64,000 nt of DNA from Zhengitettix transpicula (GCA_037074705.1 CM073593.1:64459501-64523500); one strand, 5' to 3'. Shown: positions 35,946 through 49,190, counted from the stretch's first letter. Notes: generated from the letters alone by a model not told the origin. Numbers and translations: made by a program.

Positions 35946-36700
35946 GTTAGTACTCAAAAGAGACTAATTCGCCGTTAAACAAAAGATAGTCGATGAGGGA
36001 TAATAACTTAACGTGATGGATTTTAGACACTTTCAAAAGTTTTGCCGGTCATCGACTTGTGCACCACGAATAATTGCTATAACGGAACAGGCTATTTGGC
36101 AGTTAACCCTATCGGCAACACGTTTTCAGAAATAATTGCATTCCTCAGGTGACTGCGCTTTACCAACTACCGGATCCGTCGGGAGCGTTTAAGACTTTCA
36201 ACAGCCGCTTATCAACGATCACACCTGCCAAATCACAGGCTTGCCTCCACTTGGTGGGTGGAACTACTTTTGTATTTATTTTATTTCCAGACAGAGTTTT
36301 TCGTTTACTCTTTATAAATTATCTTTCGCCGCTATCAAGTTCGCAGCTTCTAAAAACAAGTGCCGAAAGCGAGCGAGGAGGGACAACAACGCTGTAATGA
36401 TCCGTGGACAGTCTGTGCGGCGCGTAAAGCTGCATCTAACACTGCTCCGGCTTTGCTAATCCGATAATTTATTGGGCTACATTTGCAATGGAAAGTGTAT
36501 CTGTAATGTTGGCGCAAGCGGCAAGTGCATTCATCATTCTGAATCCGTATAATCCGTGCTTAGTAGTTTTTATCACGTGGTTTGGACGTCCAAATGTCCG
36601 CGGCGAGACCCTTCCTATGAAAACACGACGAAAGCCATTACTCTTGTGCGCGTCGAAAACGAATTGATGAGATAAATAGTTCGTTCGTAACTAGAAATCA
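35946..36700. other. GC-richer island
   Basis: Open frames of 82 and 72 codons on the plus strand (36149-36459) lack recognisable domains. No clear motifs. Confidence 0.4.
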
Positions 36701-39180
36701 GGTCAGAAACGTTTTTGAAATTTCTATTTCCGATCGATACATAAAATTGAGGAACTGTGTATTTTATGTCTGTAAGTAATGTAAAACGAAAATAAACAAC
36801 TTTCGTTTAGATTTCTGGGCTGTTAATACTCTTTTAATTTGTTGATGATGTTCGGTTTATTAATTTAGCTCGTGAAAATCTTCACCATTCAAGAAAAAAC
36901 TTTGAATTGCATATTTATCAGAAATAAATTATCACATGCTTTAATCCTTATTTATTTTCAGTTATAAAAATATATTTGTAGCCGTTGCTACAGTATAAGG
37001 TCCAAGTAAACTTTATAGTGGTCGTGTTTATTTTTTGAAAAACAAAATGTCAATAACCTCCTTGATTTGAGAGAAAGACGATAGAAAATAATTAAGAAAT
37101 TTACGTCTAGAAGAAATTCCAAATTGTGAGCCATAATTAACAAAGAGAATTAAAGAAATGATAAGAAATTTCTCCAAAAATATTCCATTTAATATTTCAA
37201 CAGAAAGGATAAAATAATAAGAAAAAATTAAACATTTTCTTTGATTCCTATGATTAGCCTGCTAACGTTATGATTTTATTTATTTCTAATTAGTGATTCA
37301 GTAATTTCCATTTACGTAGAATAAGTACTGAATGATATTTACTTAGCGACAAACTTATTACAATATTAATTACAATACAAATTACTCAAAATAACTTTTG
37401 TTAAAAGCATCATCTGAATATACTGGTATGTTTGAAAGACAGAAATAGTACGAAATCCTGCAGTCTGGAAAATAAGAATGACCAGATCTGTTATTTTAGT
37501 CTCTTATTCAAAAATATGAATATGAAATTATATGAAAATCGTACGAATTAATCGGAAAATTTTTCTACATGTTTTAATAAATCGTGAGATCTAAATTCCT
37601 TTACGCCTGCAGCAGTTAAAGGTCGAAGCCTTGTGCTGTGTGACACAAGATAAAGTGCATTCCTAAAGTGAAACTGTTCCTCATTCATTACAATCAGTTG
37701 AGTTGTACAACCTAACATAAGCCCCATATCATAAATATTTACTATCTACTTTTACTCGTATCTCGTCAGCAGCTGCACGTAAACTTTTGAGAGGTATTAA
37801 CATTTTCTATTAGTTCTAAGATTATTTTAAACGGTAATGATGCAATAGAACGAAATAAAAAGACTAGAATTTATTCATATTCGTTTAATGAAATTAAAGA
37901 GTTAGGAATCTTATTTTAAAATAAGTTTAAATGAGAGAGTATTACAAAAGTGCAGATACCTTCATTTGAAATGAGTTTAATTATTCAAAATAATAATAAT
38001 GTGTACGACTATTGTTTATAATCCTGGTTCTATGTTCCTCTAATTTATTGAATGGTTATTTAACTACATAACCTAAAATTCCTCTTTGTACAGTTGATCC
38101 AATTTCGTTCTAGCCTTCGTTACTATTAGTATAAAGCGCATTTTACTATCCCGATGAAATTCTTCTACTTTTAATAATAATTTATTGCATTGAGGATCCT
38201 AGATTTATCCCTAAGCTTATCAAACTACGCGATCGCGATGTCACAGGCCTCTCCACAACGCAAACGGAATATGTTAGACCTCGCGGGATTCTTAATATTC
38301 TGTGCGTAACTCTGCCTTGTGTACATACGCCATCAACGCGTTGTTTCAAAATATGAGAGATACAATATTTTTATGCTATATAATTTCAGATGTGAATGAC
38401 CTTTATATCAACGTGTGATACATTTAGCCTAAATTATGTTGCAAAAATCTTCTTCACGACTATTGCACTAAAGATCTGTGAACCCAATTTGGTGAAATTT
38501 TGAATGGAGCTGTATTTCTGAACTATGCCAATTCTTAGTCCACATCCTGTCGTATTTCAGTTAATAAATGACAAATGCGAGCCTATTTACAGATGTTTTA
38601 CGGTTTGTATTTGTTTCATCGAACGTTGTTTTCAATATCAGTCACACTAGAGCGAAATAATGTGTTTGATGTGAATTTACACTTATACTTACGACAGAGT
38701 AATTTACTTAAGTTTCGTGAATTAGGGGATCCGAAAAGTTGTCCAGTGTTGAACACAGCGGTGAGAAGATTCTTTGCGATATCAAAGCTTCTCATAGATA
38801 GAATGAAACAAACTGTATTAGATTAAATAATAAAAAATTAATGCAATAAATGTAAGATGTGTTCAAGAAAAAAAATACCAAAGTCAGATTCTATTATGAA
38901 AAGTCTTAGTGGCTAACACTTTGTGCCAAAAGATAAACCTAATGTCGTGGAAAATGTTTTCATCACTGTATGATGACGGACAACTGCCGCTATTTACGTT
39001 TCTAAAGTACGAAATTATTACATTTACGAAAGTGGCACTTTTCATGACTTATAATTTTAAGAAACTAATTATTTGAATTATTTGACTAGAACAAATATGT
39101 TTAAAAATGTTTACAGGAACATTTAAATATAATATGGTTTTAATTTAAGAAGATGCAGTGGACACAGCACTTGTTAAAGA
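36701..39180. other. AT-rich stretch
   Basis: A small GC-richer block at 38210-38340 (CGATCGCGATG) and an 83-codon frame (38575-38826) carry no recognisable product. Otherwise nothing identified. Confidence 0.55.
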
Positions 39181-39480
39181 GGATAGGGGACCGCGACTGC
39201 TATAAAGAGGCGTTGTAACACAGCGGCGAGCGAAACATCCGAGAGAAATTAAAAGATAATAATTACATTAAAAGATCTAATTATGATAAAATGCGGGGAT
39301 TGTAATTGAAATCTCGGAAAAGTCAACAGCGTCGCCTCCCACTCCGCATTCCTCGAGACAAATGATTCGACTTGGTTTCGCTGACGCATCGCGGCTAATG
39401 ACTGCTGGAACAAAGTGGTCGGAAATACAGTTACACAAAGCTTCCACGGTGTAATTATCAACTAACAAGTTAGATTTAAT
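39181..39480. other. GC-richer block upstream of the exon-like segment
   Basis: Two overlapping minus-strand frames of 63-70 codons and no recognised domain. It adjoins the exon-like block 39615-39799 and may belong to the same conserved or eroded unit. Confidence 0.3.
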
Positions 39481-39614
39481 GAAAACCTCGTTGCCGCTTG
39501 GCGAGGAGCATTCACAAACACGGAACGCGAGCGAGGTTCTCCTAAAAACTCTTAGGAATTATGACGGGCCGGAGGCTAGGCCTTTGTTGGTCAGGTTGGC
39601 AGTTCGTGCTGCAA

Positions 39615-39799
39615 TTACAGCTGCCTCGAGGCCTTTGAAAGGAACTGATAGTCATGGGCCGTCGCCATCAATGCTACTTCAGACAGGCCACATAGCTTCT
39701 CGATGGCTCTTTCAATGGCCGAGGAGTATGACTTGCCGTTCGGCTGCACTCGGGTTTGCTCAGCGTGTAGCTCTGGACAGATATTCCTCAATGCAACCT
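39615..39799 (-). other. Candidate terminal exon (unassigned) on the minus strand
   Basis: Just upstream on the minus strand is ATAAATTTTTTTTCATGTTAG, a good polypyrimidine tract plus AG. From there an open frame of about 61 codons runs to TAA at 39615, with a balanced codon mix rich in Glu, Ala and Leu. No domain is recognised and no poly-A signal is obvious. The plus strand is open over the same stretch for 109 codons (39479-39808), so the coding strand is uncertain. It could be a real last exon, a retrocopy fragment or a GC-rich conserved non-coding element. Confidence 0.3.
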
Positions 39800-39890
39800 C
39801 TAACATGAAAAAAAATTTATACCCATATATATTCGCATTGTCCCCAACATATACTACACTCTGCGACTAAGTTATCTTAGAATAATGGAA

Positions 39891-39972
39891 ACTACGAAAA
39901 GTCGAGGGAGAACCACAATCAATTCTGGTGCACTACGAAAAGTCGCGGGAGAACCAGAATCAATTCTGGTGC
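39891..39972. repeat. 41-bp tandem duplication (2 units)
   Basis: 39891-39931 and 39932-39972 differ at 2 positions. A third unit begins (AATACGAAA) and decays. Each unit ends with CAATTCTGG; in the second unit CCAGAAT-CA-ATTCTGG forms a 7-bp palindrome. Confidence 0.9.
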
Positions 39973-40148
39973 AATACGAAACTGTCAACATAGAAATGTT
40001 TCAAAATACTCCAATAATTAATTTGTTCTATGTCCAGAATCTAAGATTTGATAATCGTATAAATGCAGTATTAGTCAGATTAATCAACAAAACTCGCGTA
40101 ACAAGATGGTTGTTGAATTTGAGAATGGACATATTCGGCTTAATATAA

Positions 40149-41860
40149 TGAAATAAATTACTGCAGAAAATGAGAAATTAATTAAATAAAAGAAGAGTTT
40201 AAAAAATGTCGAAAAAATTTTTCAGTGTAAAATTTTGCGTGGCAGAATATCATAAAGACGTTGAAAGATAAATTATTTTCTTTGACCAAAATTGGGAAAT
40301 TTCGGGTCTTCAGCAACAATCTCTATTAAAGGAATTTTCAATGATTTATTTTCTATTTTTATAATTATGAAATATATTTTACACTTTTCCTTTCTGGACA
40401 TAGAAGTAGCGATGTTGCAGGTTGGGGTAATTTTGTTATAAAAGGGATCGTTTAAGGATACAATTATTTTGATGTCGCAAAATATTTACACTGATTTATA
40501 TGAATGAATTTGAGTTCCGCTAAATGGAGAAACAATCGGATATCTTAATCCTAGGATTTAACTATGGCCGTAGATACTCTCCCAGGCGCGTCAAGGATTG
40601 AAAACTCTCTCGTAAATCTGTCGCATCATTACGTCCGTGATCCACCTAACCTCATCATAGTGTGTCTACATCTGACGACGACGCCTTGAATAATCACTTA
40701 TCTTCACAGCACCCTAGCATTGCGAAAATTTTCGATATTATTGACCTTTTTGGTTGATCTGTCTACGCCATTGTCCATGCAATCACGATTACTGTAACAT
40801 TTTATGTTTCTGGAGACGTCTTGTTCCCACTTCGTAGGCGCAGGTCCATACGTCTGCTACTCAGATTCCAGTATCTTCAGAAATACTGGCACCATTGTCA
40901 AGTTCCAACTTCTCAACCCTTGCCAATAAAGTTAAATTGAATAAGATATATTAAGTAATTATTAAAATACAGAAAATAAGTAATCAAGAAATTGCTTGTT
41001 ACATATATTAACGTAGATATAGTGATAAGCGCCAATGTTTGTTAATAATTGATGAACCATTGTATTGACATCTACTTGCTATAGTATTCTAATCTGACCA
41101 TATAGGTGATGTAGTCTGCATCAATGGAAATTTATCTCTCAGAAACCAATTATAATTTCGATTAATGTGCCAGTATTGGTGGACACGTGAAGACTTTATA
41201 TTTTTCAAGTCTTATAATATTAAATTTTCAGGTAGATTGACGACCACAATTCTACGTTCTAACCGTTAAACTCATTGAAGTATGCATATTTCTGTTGACC
41301 AGTTCAATTTCAATTGATAGTGATTTTAAATCAATCTTTAACTACATTCTGGATCGAATAATATTGTTCAGTCTGTAATTATGTAGATTTTACGTAAAAT
41401 CTGTTGATGTAACGTTTAATACCTTATGATGTACCAATATTGGAATAATGTAAACAAAAAAAATATCGATAAGTGTTAAATTGAAAAAAAATTGCAATTA
41501 TTTTGTTCTCCTTGGTATATTTAATTAGGTACTTCGCTTCAGGTAGAAGTAATTGGTTTAAAATTGTGTTGTTCGTTTGTAAAAAATCGTGTAGTTATTC
41601 TGTAAGTTTACTGCGGCAATTCCGCGGAGAAGTTGATATCATTGTGCTTCCTAAGCTCAAATTTAACCATTTTTTCTGTGAATTACGCTTCACATTGACA
41701 AGAGCACGTTGCTGTATAAAGAATCGTCCCTGAGAGAAATGCATGCAACATCTTCGCTTGAACGCGCCGACCAATAGCTGCAGCATTATAATTTCAGTGT
41801 CATAAATTGTGCTCGGAGCCATCATTACGCAGTATAATAAGAAATAAGCGACGCGGAAAA
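40149..41860. other. Mostly AT-rich stretch
   Basis: A GC-richer portion (40560-40930) has no frame or motif I can interpret. Nothing else recognised. Confidence 0.5.
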
Positions 41861-41879
41861 GGTAGAAAGAAAAATTGCT

Positions 41880-42065
41880 GTATGGGAAGTTCTACTTGTC
41901 TCTCATTGATTAAGTTAAAAAATTAAATTGCTGCCACGGCCAAGGACCAATAAATACGTCTCGGGTTTCACGAGAGATCCTAAATCAACAAGCCGTTTAA
42001 TTTATGGGCCAAATGACTGTGCTTAAGAGACAGCCGTGTTATTAAATTTTGATTGATTTTGAAAC
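41880..42065. promoter_or_regulatory. Candidate homeodomain-rich element
   Basis: Within about 180 bp: ATTGATTAAG (about 41905), AATTAAATTG, TTTAATTTATGGGCC (TTTATGG, Hox/caudal-type), GATTGATTTT (Exd/PBX-type) and the inverted repeat TCTCG-7 nt-CGAGA (41960-41976). Such AT-rich motifs are common by chance in AT-rich DNA, so this is suggestive only. Confidence 0.25.
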
Positions 42066-42700
42066 CTGTTCATAATCGATTGGTTAGGCTTTACGAAACA
42101 ATCACTTAAATGATTTACCATCAAAGGAAAGCTTAGCTACTATCTTCGGTTAGAAAATAAGTTTGAATAAGGGATAACAGGCTTGTTATAAATATAACTT
42201 GAGATACGTTAAAGTAAGGTCTGACAATCCTCCTTATTTTACTGTAACGGTATTTAGAAATGATATTTTAAATAAATAATTGTTAATGGTCGGTAAATAT
42301 TGGTTTTTCATAAACTATTTATGCATCAAATGGAAAATATGTAATTTTATGGCAGATACATGTTACCTTCAAGACTTAACTGAGGTGAAATAGAAATTAA
42401 TTCTCTCTGGTTGGTCAAAAAATTAATTAGATTTCAGCATAGTTATCACATTCTCAATAATTTATTTCTCCTTGGCATAATAAATGTGAGTACGCAGTAC
42501 AAGAAATCTTTCATTGATTATTTTTTAAGAAATCCTGCTAATAAAACTCAAGTCATTCGATGTATAATGGTCAGGAAAATTTTAATTCCATATTATTAAA
42601 ATAAATCATTTCACAGAGCTTAATCCAGTTCTCAAGAGATTCGTATGAACGCACGTTAATCCAATCGCAGACGTTTACTTTCCAACGACTGCAATCATAT
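42066..42700. other. AT-rich stretch
   Basis: Nothing recognised. Confidence 0.6.
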
Positions 42701-43400
42701 TTTCCATATTTTTAGGCGTCCCATGTCACCACGAATTCCTCCCCTCTCATTCGTGATTGAAACGCGTACAATTTTTTTTTGTTCAACGGCAAACGAATCA
42801 GAATACTAAAAGCAAACACTTATAGCGCTTGTGAATTTTTTTCCGTGAAAAGCATTTATTCTATTTGCCTCAGCTAAAGCGACATTTACTGCTAGCCTTT
42901 GATCATAGCGGAGCTCTTTTCCAAATGACTGCCATTTAGAAAACCGAGGGGGAGGGGGTTCTGAATTTTTAACCCCTGTCCCGCGGTCGGTTGGAGGGTG
43001 TGGGTTAGCGGCACATCTATCGGAGGGCGTGGAACAACTCATCCCACTTTCCACGCATTAGAGACCATCTCTATATATAACCAAGCTCGCTTTTACGAGT
43101 CTCGGGGGATCGTGTGGCCCCTGCATCTAGACTGGCCGTGCACACGCGACTACAAATCTTCATGAGCGGTCTCCATCTCTCTCTGCGGCCAACACCGCCA
43201 GCACTAAACGAGATTGATTCCCTCTCTAACTCATATTTGTCCCTCAAAAAAATAAAGGGGAGAGCAAACCGCCATTGTACCGCGGCAAGGCAGCGTGCGG
43301 TTCGACAGGTGAATTGCTGCTTGGAGCCGAGGAACTATTTACGTTACAACGATCCTTTTCGGCACAAGATTGAAAAAATTCTTAAGTCTTGGTAGGATGA
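42701..43400. other. GC-richer island with TATA-like box
   Basis: CTATATATAA at 43071-43080 is embedded in GC-richer, CpG-containing DNA, about 30 bp upstream of CGAGTCTCGG. Open frames on both strands (82 codons minus; 93 codons plus from a GTG at 43114) have no recognisable domain. Possible promoter region without an identified gene. Confidence 0.35.
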
Positions 43401-43718
43401 TAATCACATATATTTATCGAACGATGTGATAGAAGTTTGATGTTTAGTAAATACGTAAGAGTCCACGAGAACTCTGGTTGCAGTAAAGATGTGTAGAATA
43501 CAATGCCCTTTGAAAGATGGATTCTACAGAAACAATGTGCAGAAATACTAGGACTTGCATGATGCGCAGTACTTTGTCCTGAAGAAGGAGGCTTAATTTA
43601 CAGAAATTTAGAAATTATTCTTCCTAACCAGTTTGGTGACATGCGCCCTCAATTTGAATTAAAATCTCTGCCACTTTGCTATACATATTAAATTTTTCAT
43701 TAATGCCATTGATGCACG

Positions 43719-43874
43719 TTTTATAGGGTTAAACTATAGTCCGGAGACTCTAGTTAGCCAATGGCTACCTCCCTCTGTCCTACCGCATACCCACTTTCAA
43801 ATTCATTACTATGCTATTAAAGGGAAGTTGCCACCATTTTGATTTCTCTCATGCAGCCTGTTACTAAAAAAAAA
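43719..43874 (+). mobile_element. Dispersed retroelement, copy 3 (5'-truncated)
   Basis: Matches the last 150 bp of 8328-8835 (blocks GCTATTAAAGGGAAGTTGCC, ATGCAGCCTGTTACTAAAAAAAAA) and keeps the A-rich 3' end. 5' truncation fits a retroelement. It is more diverged than copy 1. Confidence 0.75.
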
Positions 43875-44280
43875 CTTCCTTTTTTTGCTTATGTATAAAT
43901 TGTATCTATGATATCGGTGTCAACTCAGATTTCACGGTTTCTCGGATGCTCCGGTTTGGTTTATCATATTTATAAGGAAATATAAAATTATCAAATTAAT
44001 TATTTATTTAAAATTTATTTTCAAGCTATAAAATATGTACATTTCTACAGGAAATATTCATTTTCATGTAATAATAATTTTAGCCTTCATGATGTCGGTA
44101 CTTCGACAAGCAAGTCGTTTTAAACTGAGTAATCGACCACGGCGAAATATGAAGACAGTCTCCTCTCTCTACACAAAGACTATGTATCAACAATCACTTT
44201 TCGCCGCGCGGGAACAAAACACTTTAAGCCCCATTGACACGTACAAACAATACACAAATATTTACAAGGTTCCAATATCT

Positions 44281-44300
44281 TATATATATATATATATATA
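44281..44300. repeat. (TA)n microsatellite
   Basis: Ten TA units leading directly into C-rich sequence. Confidence 0.95.
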
Positions 44301-44430
44301 CTTCCCCCAGAACACTGGCACCTCCTAACCCACCCCATCTTCACACCCGCAGACCCCACCTACCTATTACAAATTCAACATCACCCGTGAACCCTCATAG
44401 TCCAACAATGCATGCCCCTCAGACACACAA
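44301..44430. other. C-rich, G-poor strand-asymmetric segment
   Basis: About 130 bp with long C/A/T runs and very few G on the plus strand (for example CACCTCCTAACCCACCCCAT). This is unlike both flanks. Low-complexity DNA or a small insertion; origin unknown. Confidence 0.5.
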
Positions 44431-44605
44431 ATTAAGATACTAGTATAAAAATATTGCAAAATGTAGGTTAATTGCTGGAATATCCGAATTACCATCCTAC
44501 CATGTAAATTATGTACATATTTAAAATTCGTATGTACTATAACTGTATCTAACCAACAAACAATCTTATGATAAAAGTTTTCAATTAATTTTTTTAAAAA
44601 CGTGT

Positions 44606-44634
44606 GTATATATATATATATATTTGTTTGTTTG
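44606..44634. repeat. (TA)n followed by (TTTG)n
   Basis: Short compound microsatellite. Confidence 0.85.
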
Positions 44635-44910
44635 TGGGTGCGTCTATAGACTGTAAACTAGTAGACAACAGGATGGGGCCCGTAGAGAACTATTAACTTT
44701 ACTGTTAAGGCCAGAGTAAGGAGAAAATTATGAAATAATTGGGCAGGCTCGTGAGAAATTAAAATCGCAGAGTACAATTACTCTCCCCTTCTCCTGATTA
44801 TTTTTCAGGACTGTTGTTTTAACAATATTAACTAAACCAAACGTATGCAGAAGTTGCAATCGTTATGTATACGGCAATTGTTGACCGCTGCTACCTTCGG
44901 AGCTGATCCG

Positions 44911-45110
44911 ACATACCTGAATCAGGTTTCTCTATGGTTATCCCTACATCATATACAGGCTACTGCTTCGAAGGTTGTTTTAAATTGTAGAGGGCCCAAA
45001 TTAACCATTGGCTACATTGTCCTTTACGCGTCTCCCTTTGTATTTATTCCAATTGTATTATAGAGAAGTTATCAGTATGTGGATTAACATTTTGTAGCCT
45101 GTTTAAAAGA
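44911..45110 (+). mobile_element. Dispersed retroelement, copy 4 (strongly diverged)
   Basis: Blocks ACCTGAATCAGGTTTCTCTA, GAGGGCCC, ACCATTGGCTACATTG, GTGGATTAACAT and TAGCCTGTTTAAAAG align in order with copy 1. A degenerate A-rich end remains. It is older than the other copies. Confidence 0.6.
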
Positions 45111-45249
45111 CTATAGTGTGTCGTACTCAGAAACCTGTTTTTTATATTCAATTGCGACGGAGGCTACCTATCTTTAGCAATTCTGGACAGATTTATGAAC
45201 GAGCTTGGAACTAAGTAACGGGTTTAATAGAGTAAAAAATAACCGCATC

Positions 45250-45850
45250 ACGCGTTACAATATATTATTTATACTCGCATTTTAATGTTTCTCTAATAAA
45301 ATTGGGACGAATTTCTTCTGCGTTTACATTGTTTTCCATTGATGAAGACGTGTGTGATAATGAAATCTCAACGTAACGTAACACGTAATAGACGACTCTT
45401 TGGTGGGCACAGCAGACCCGAAGGAGGTGCGATCTGTTAATTGCTGTCCTGCATAAAATTAAATTTGGTAACAAGGGAGACTCCACAAAATTTCGCAATA
45501 GACCCCAGATATTTCGTTCTGGCGCAGGAAAGAAATCTAACCAGTGGACCGTGAATGCGGTCGTGCCACTCAGGCATTTCCTTAAAAGAAAAAAAAATTT
45601 GAAGATACGGCATATTCATGTCTTGTCGTACTTGTAGTCTGGGATGAAGACGTTTCTAGGCGCTGGTGGTCCATGGCTCCGGGGCGGAGACCGATCTGCA
45701 AGTATAATAGCGCTTCCTGCCACTTGGCGCACTGCCAGAGTCTCTGGGCGCTAAGTAAAACGTCGGCTAGCTTGTCCATACTGTTCCAACAAGTGTTGAC
45801 CGCTCCTTCCAGCCGGCTCTACAATTAACCACTCACATACGCCCGATCTA
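45250..45850. other. GC-richer block, unassigned
   Basis: Three overlapping minus-strand frames of 60-77 codons (45265-45779). No recognisable domain, splice context or promoter. Confidence 0.3.
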
Positions 45851-47380
45851 ATATTCATGAAAACTTTCCCGGCTCAAATGAGAGGGCAATTTTACTGTTT
45901 CAACTGAGCAATTGCTGATTGCATCAATACTGGCGAGATAAATACGGGTTATCTCCAAGACGAGCTTTGCTGTTCTTCTGTTTCGTTCTTTGTCTTTCGA
46001 TATCTGACGTACTTGATCTCAAATAAAAAAAAATAACTCAAATTATCGCATGGCAGAACGATTACTCTTGATGTCAAAATTACCAAACAGTTCAATGAAC
46101 TACTTTGAAATGACGCCTATAATTGAAGAATTTAATCACATAATTCGATAATAGTTATCAATTAGTTATTAAATATTTACCTATGGGAACTGAGGCGATG
46201 TGAATAGAAATCGGGGAATGCTGACAAAGAATCCATTCCATTGTTGTGTCCACTAGCAATAGTTCAGTGTACGTAATGCTTACTATCTGAAATTACAAAG
46301 GGATAGGACGATGAGTGATTTTAACATCTAATATTTTTCATCTGTATTTATACTCAATCAAATACTACTTATTTTCTTTAGCACTTGTCGTTAATCAACA
46401 GTAGTTATAAAACTACCCTAGTTCAATATGTGCAACATTCTATATTGAGACTTATTTATATTGCTTAAAACGATAGAGAATTATAAAGGGACAGTTGACA
46501 AACTAGTTTAATAAAGTGCGTTGTATGCAATGGATTTGCCGCAGCTGTTTAATTTTTCGTGTAAAATTGTGGCACTGCAGAGTTCCTGTCCTTTGGGAAA
46601 TCGGAAGCTGTAGTGTCTGCCTAGCCGTATTCGACACCAGGGAAGGTTAATTTTTAAACTGTTGACAGACAGCCAAGGTCACGGTGGGTTTTATGCTGAC
46701 GCAAAATATGCTACCACAGCAACATTCAGTTAAGAGCCTTCCTCACGTCTAAAATTTTTATTATTGTATCTATTCAACGCTATTCATTATAAAATAACCC
46801 ACAAGCTCGCTAAATATAATTTATTTTTCTTCTGTAGTTTACATTATTTACTGCAGGAGACTGCGACGTTTTTCGTAATATATTACTCATGTGTAAACTT
46901 GTACAAATATCACAAGGCATCGTATTAATGTAAAGTGTTATGTCTACATTAGCTTAACAAAGCATTATATTTTAAATTATTATGCAACAAATTAATATTT
47001 CTTTAAATAATTTAAAATTTTACTTCAGAATGATATGTTTAATAACTATTAATCCAATGCAAACCCCAGGTTTAAATCGATCGTATTGTCTTCAAGCGTT
47101 ATATGGACTTGTTTGTCTTTGATAGCTCATTCAGGAATATGCAGATTAGTTGAGGTGAATCTTCCATTCTAATTGATTAACTGATTGATCGTGAAGGTAC
47201 TCAGGAAAAAAATTAAAAATAGGCATATATATATATATATATTGTAATGATTAGCCTTTATTACTAAATATATAAAAAAAACTTTATTACATGAAAATAC
47301 AAAAATACATTAAAGAAATATTATTGGGCGCCAGCAGATATACATTGGTCTGCAAAAAAATTAACATTAGCTCCGGCTTG
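45851..47380. other. Mostly AT-rich stretch
   Basis: Nothing recognised apart from an (AT)n tract at 47225-47242. Confidence 0.55.
47225..47242. repeat. (AT)n microsatellite
   Basis: Nine AT units. Confidence 0.95.
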
Positions 47381-47870
47381 GTTATAAAATCCTCCTTCTC
47401 AACAGGGTAATGTGGGCAGCTCGGTAGCTGTTCAAGAACAGAGCCTATTTCCGCGCTGTGTAAAAAAATTCAGCTTTTGAAGGCACTTTACAGAAATTGT
47501 GATGCTTACTTTAACTTGTGGAGTCAGCCGACTTGCAGTGGATCACTGGTCTTGTAGTAAGCAGCCCATCTTCTTCGGCCTCCCCACGATGGAAGTCTCT
47601 CCAAAATCTTTGTTGCTTCCCGCTCGCCAAATTTTCCACCCTCTCGCCTCACTCACTCCACTTTCAGTTCTCTCTCTGTCTGCCTGCGTCTGCCCACTTT
47701 CACCCGGGTTTTGCGTATATATTCATACTCCGCTCCCCAAAACGTTGCAAAAAAAGGGACGCGTACCCGCGATTTCTTTTGGCCTCTCTGGTAGGCACAC
47801 GTGCACGTTTAATGTTTTCCTACTCAGGCCTGCGGACACAAGGGCGGCCACTTAAAGTTGTTATTCACTA
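47381..47870. other. GC-richer, pyrimidine-rich island
   Basis: A long CT-biased stretch (47620-47720) carries overlapping plus-strand frames of 118 and 122 codons (47499-47886) that share the same DNA. A biased composition removes stops, so the frames are not good evidence of a gene. Possible promoter or regulatory island. Confidence 0.3.
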
Positions 47871-47889
47871 CAATATATATATATAATCG

Positions 47890-49190
47890 CACATTTCTCA
47901 TTGAATTTTAATTTTGATTTGTTTTTCAAATATTATAAAGATGAGAATTCAATTATTACAATTAAAAGCTCTACTTTAAATTGAAATTTTAATTTTAAAA
48001 GTTTAAAATTTAATTTTTGACTATAGAAGATGGTTATACGGTACAGCCGAATGCCATTTATAAAACAAATCAATTAAATAAATGCGTAAAGAAAATAAAA
48101 GTGTTTAATTTGAGACTGATTTAAAGTAAGGATTTGCATTGGATTAGTAAAAGCAAATTTTAATTAAGTAATGTAATACAAAGTTTTAAAATTGAACATA
48201 TTTTACCAAAGTTATAAATTCAATTAATACTTTATTGATACATGTTATTTATAATTTGGGAAATAATATTTGTGAAATTTTGTTTGAAATTTATGTATTA
48301 TGTGTAGATAAAAGTGGTAAACGTCTATTATAAAATTAACCACGCCCATAGGTGTAGAGTAAGTTTATACACAAAGTAGATAAAGATGCGTAAGAAACCG
48401 GCACATCAAATATATGAAACTGATTAAGGGTACCTGGAAATTTAAATTCTGGAATCTGCACAACTCAAGAGATTTCAAGCGATGTACTCAGGATTTGATG
48501 ATTTTACGAATCAACAAATAATTTCGATATATTGAAGAATTGTTAAATTTTAGAATTACAAAGGACATTTTGAAAATTGAGAAAAGATGTTACCATTCTT
48601 TTTGTTTAAGATTCTTGATGAACTGAAAATGCTTTTAAAATATCCAGATTTTCAAAATTAAATATCTTATGAAAATTCTGAAAAAGTTTTTTAATAAAAG
48701 ACGACTGATAAAAACCGTCAATTTTATGTTTGTCATAAAGTGGAAATGATTTTTCTGTTCTACCGATTTCTGATGTTTTATTAAAGAATTGCGTGGTGAT
48801 ATACTCGTCTCGTTGTGTTTGTGCTGCCGAACATCAAAGCGTGCTTGCAAAGAGAAGCGCCACTCGACATATTGTTTGACGACGGCGTCACAACTGACAG
48901 CAGTAACAAAGTTATCAACTACAGTACGTCCACTTTAAAGTTCATTGTCGACGGTTTCCGTCGCGTTCGATACAGAATACCGAAATTCAAGTACCCCAAT
49001 CACTTTTGATGCCAGTGTGAATGAAGCCTGTGACGTTACCGTATTCGTCAAATCTCCACATTACAAATTACGATAAAGTGCGGATAACTAATTCCAGAAA
49101 AGTATTTATTTGAAAAACATTTGCCAAAGATGATGTGCAGCTGACAAACAAAATATTTATAAATATTTTTTAGTAATTCAACGATTTTCT
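47890..49190. other. AT-rich stretch
   Basis: A small GC-richer block at 48800-49020 with short frames on both strands; nothing recognised. Confidence 0.55.

Noticed and set aside
39885..40148. 87-codon frame over the 41-bp duplication
   Set aside because: Starts inside tandem repeats, ends in AT-rich DNA, and shows no domain.
43162..43395. Gene downstream of the TATA-like box at 43071
   Set aside because: The open frame lacks an ATG near the expected start, has no recognisable domain and is followed by AT-rich DNA with no further exon evidence.
47499..47886. Two overlapping 118-122 codon frames
   Set aside because: They use the same pyrimidine-biased DNA in two frames; biased composition explains the lack of stops.
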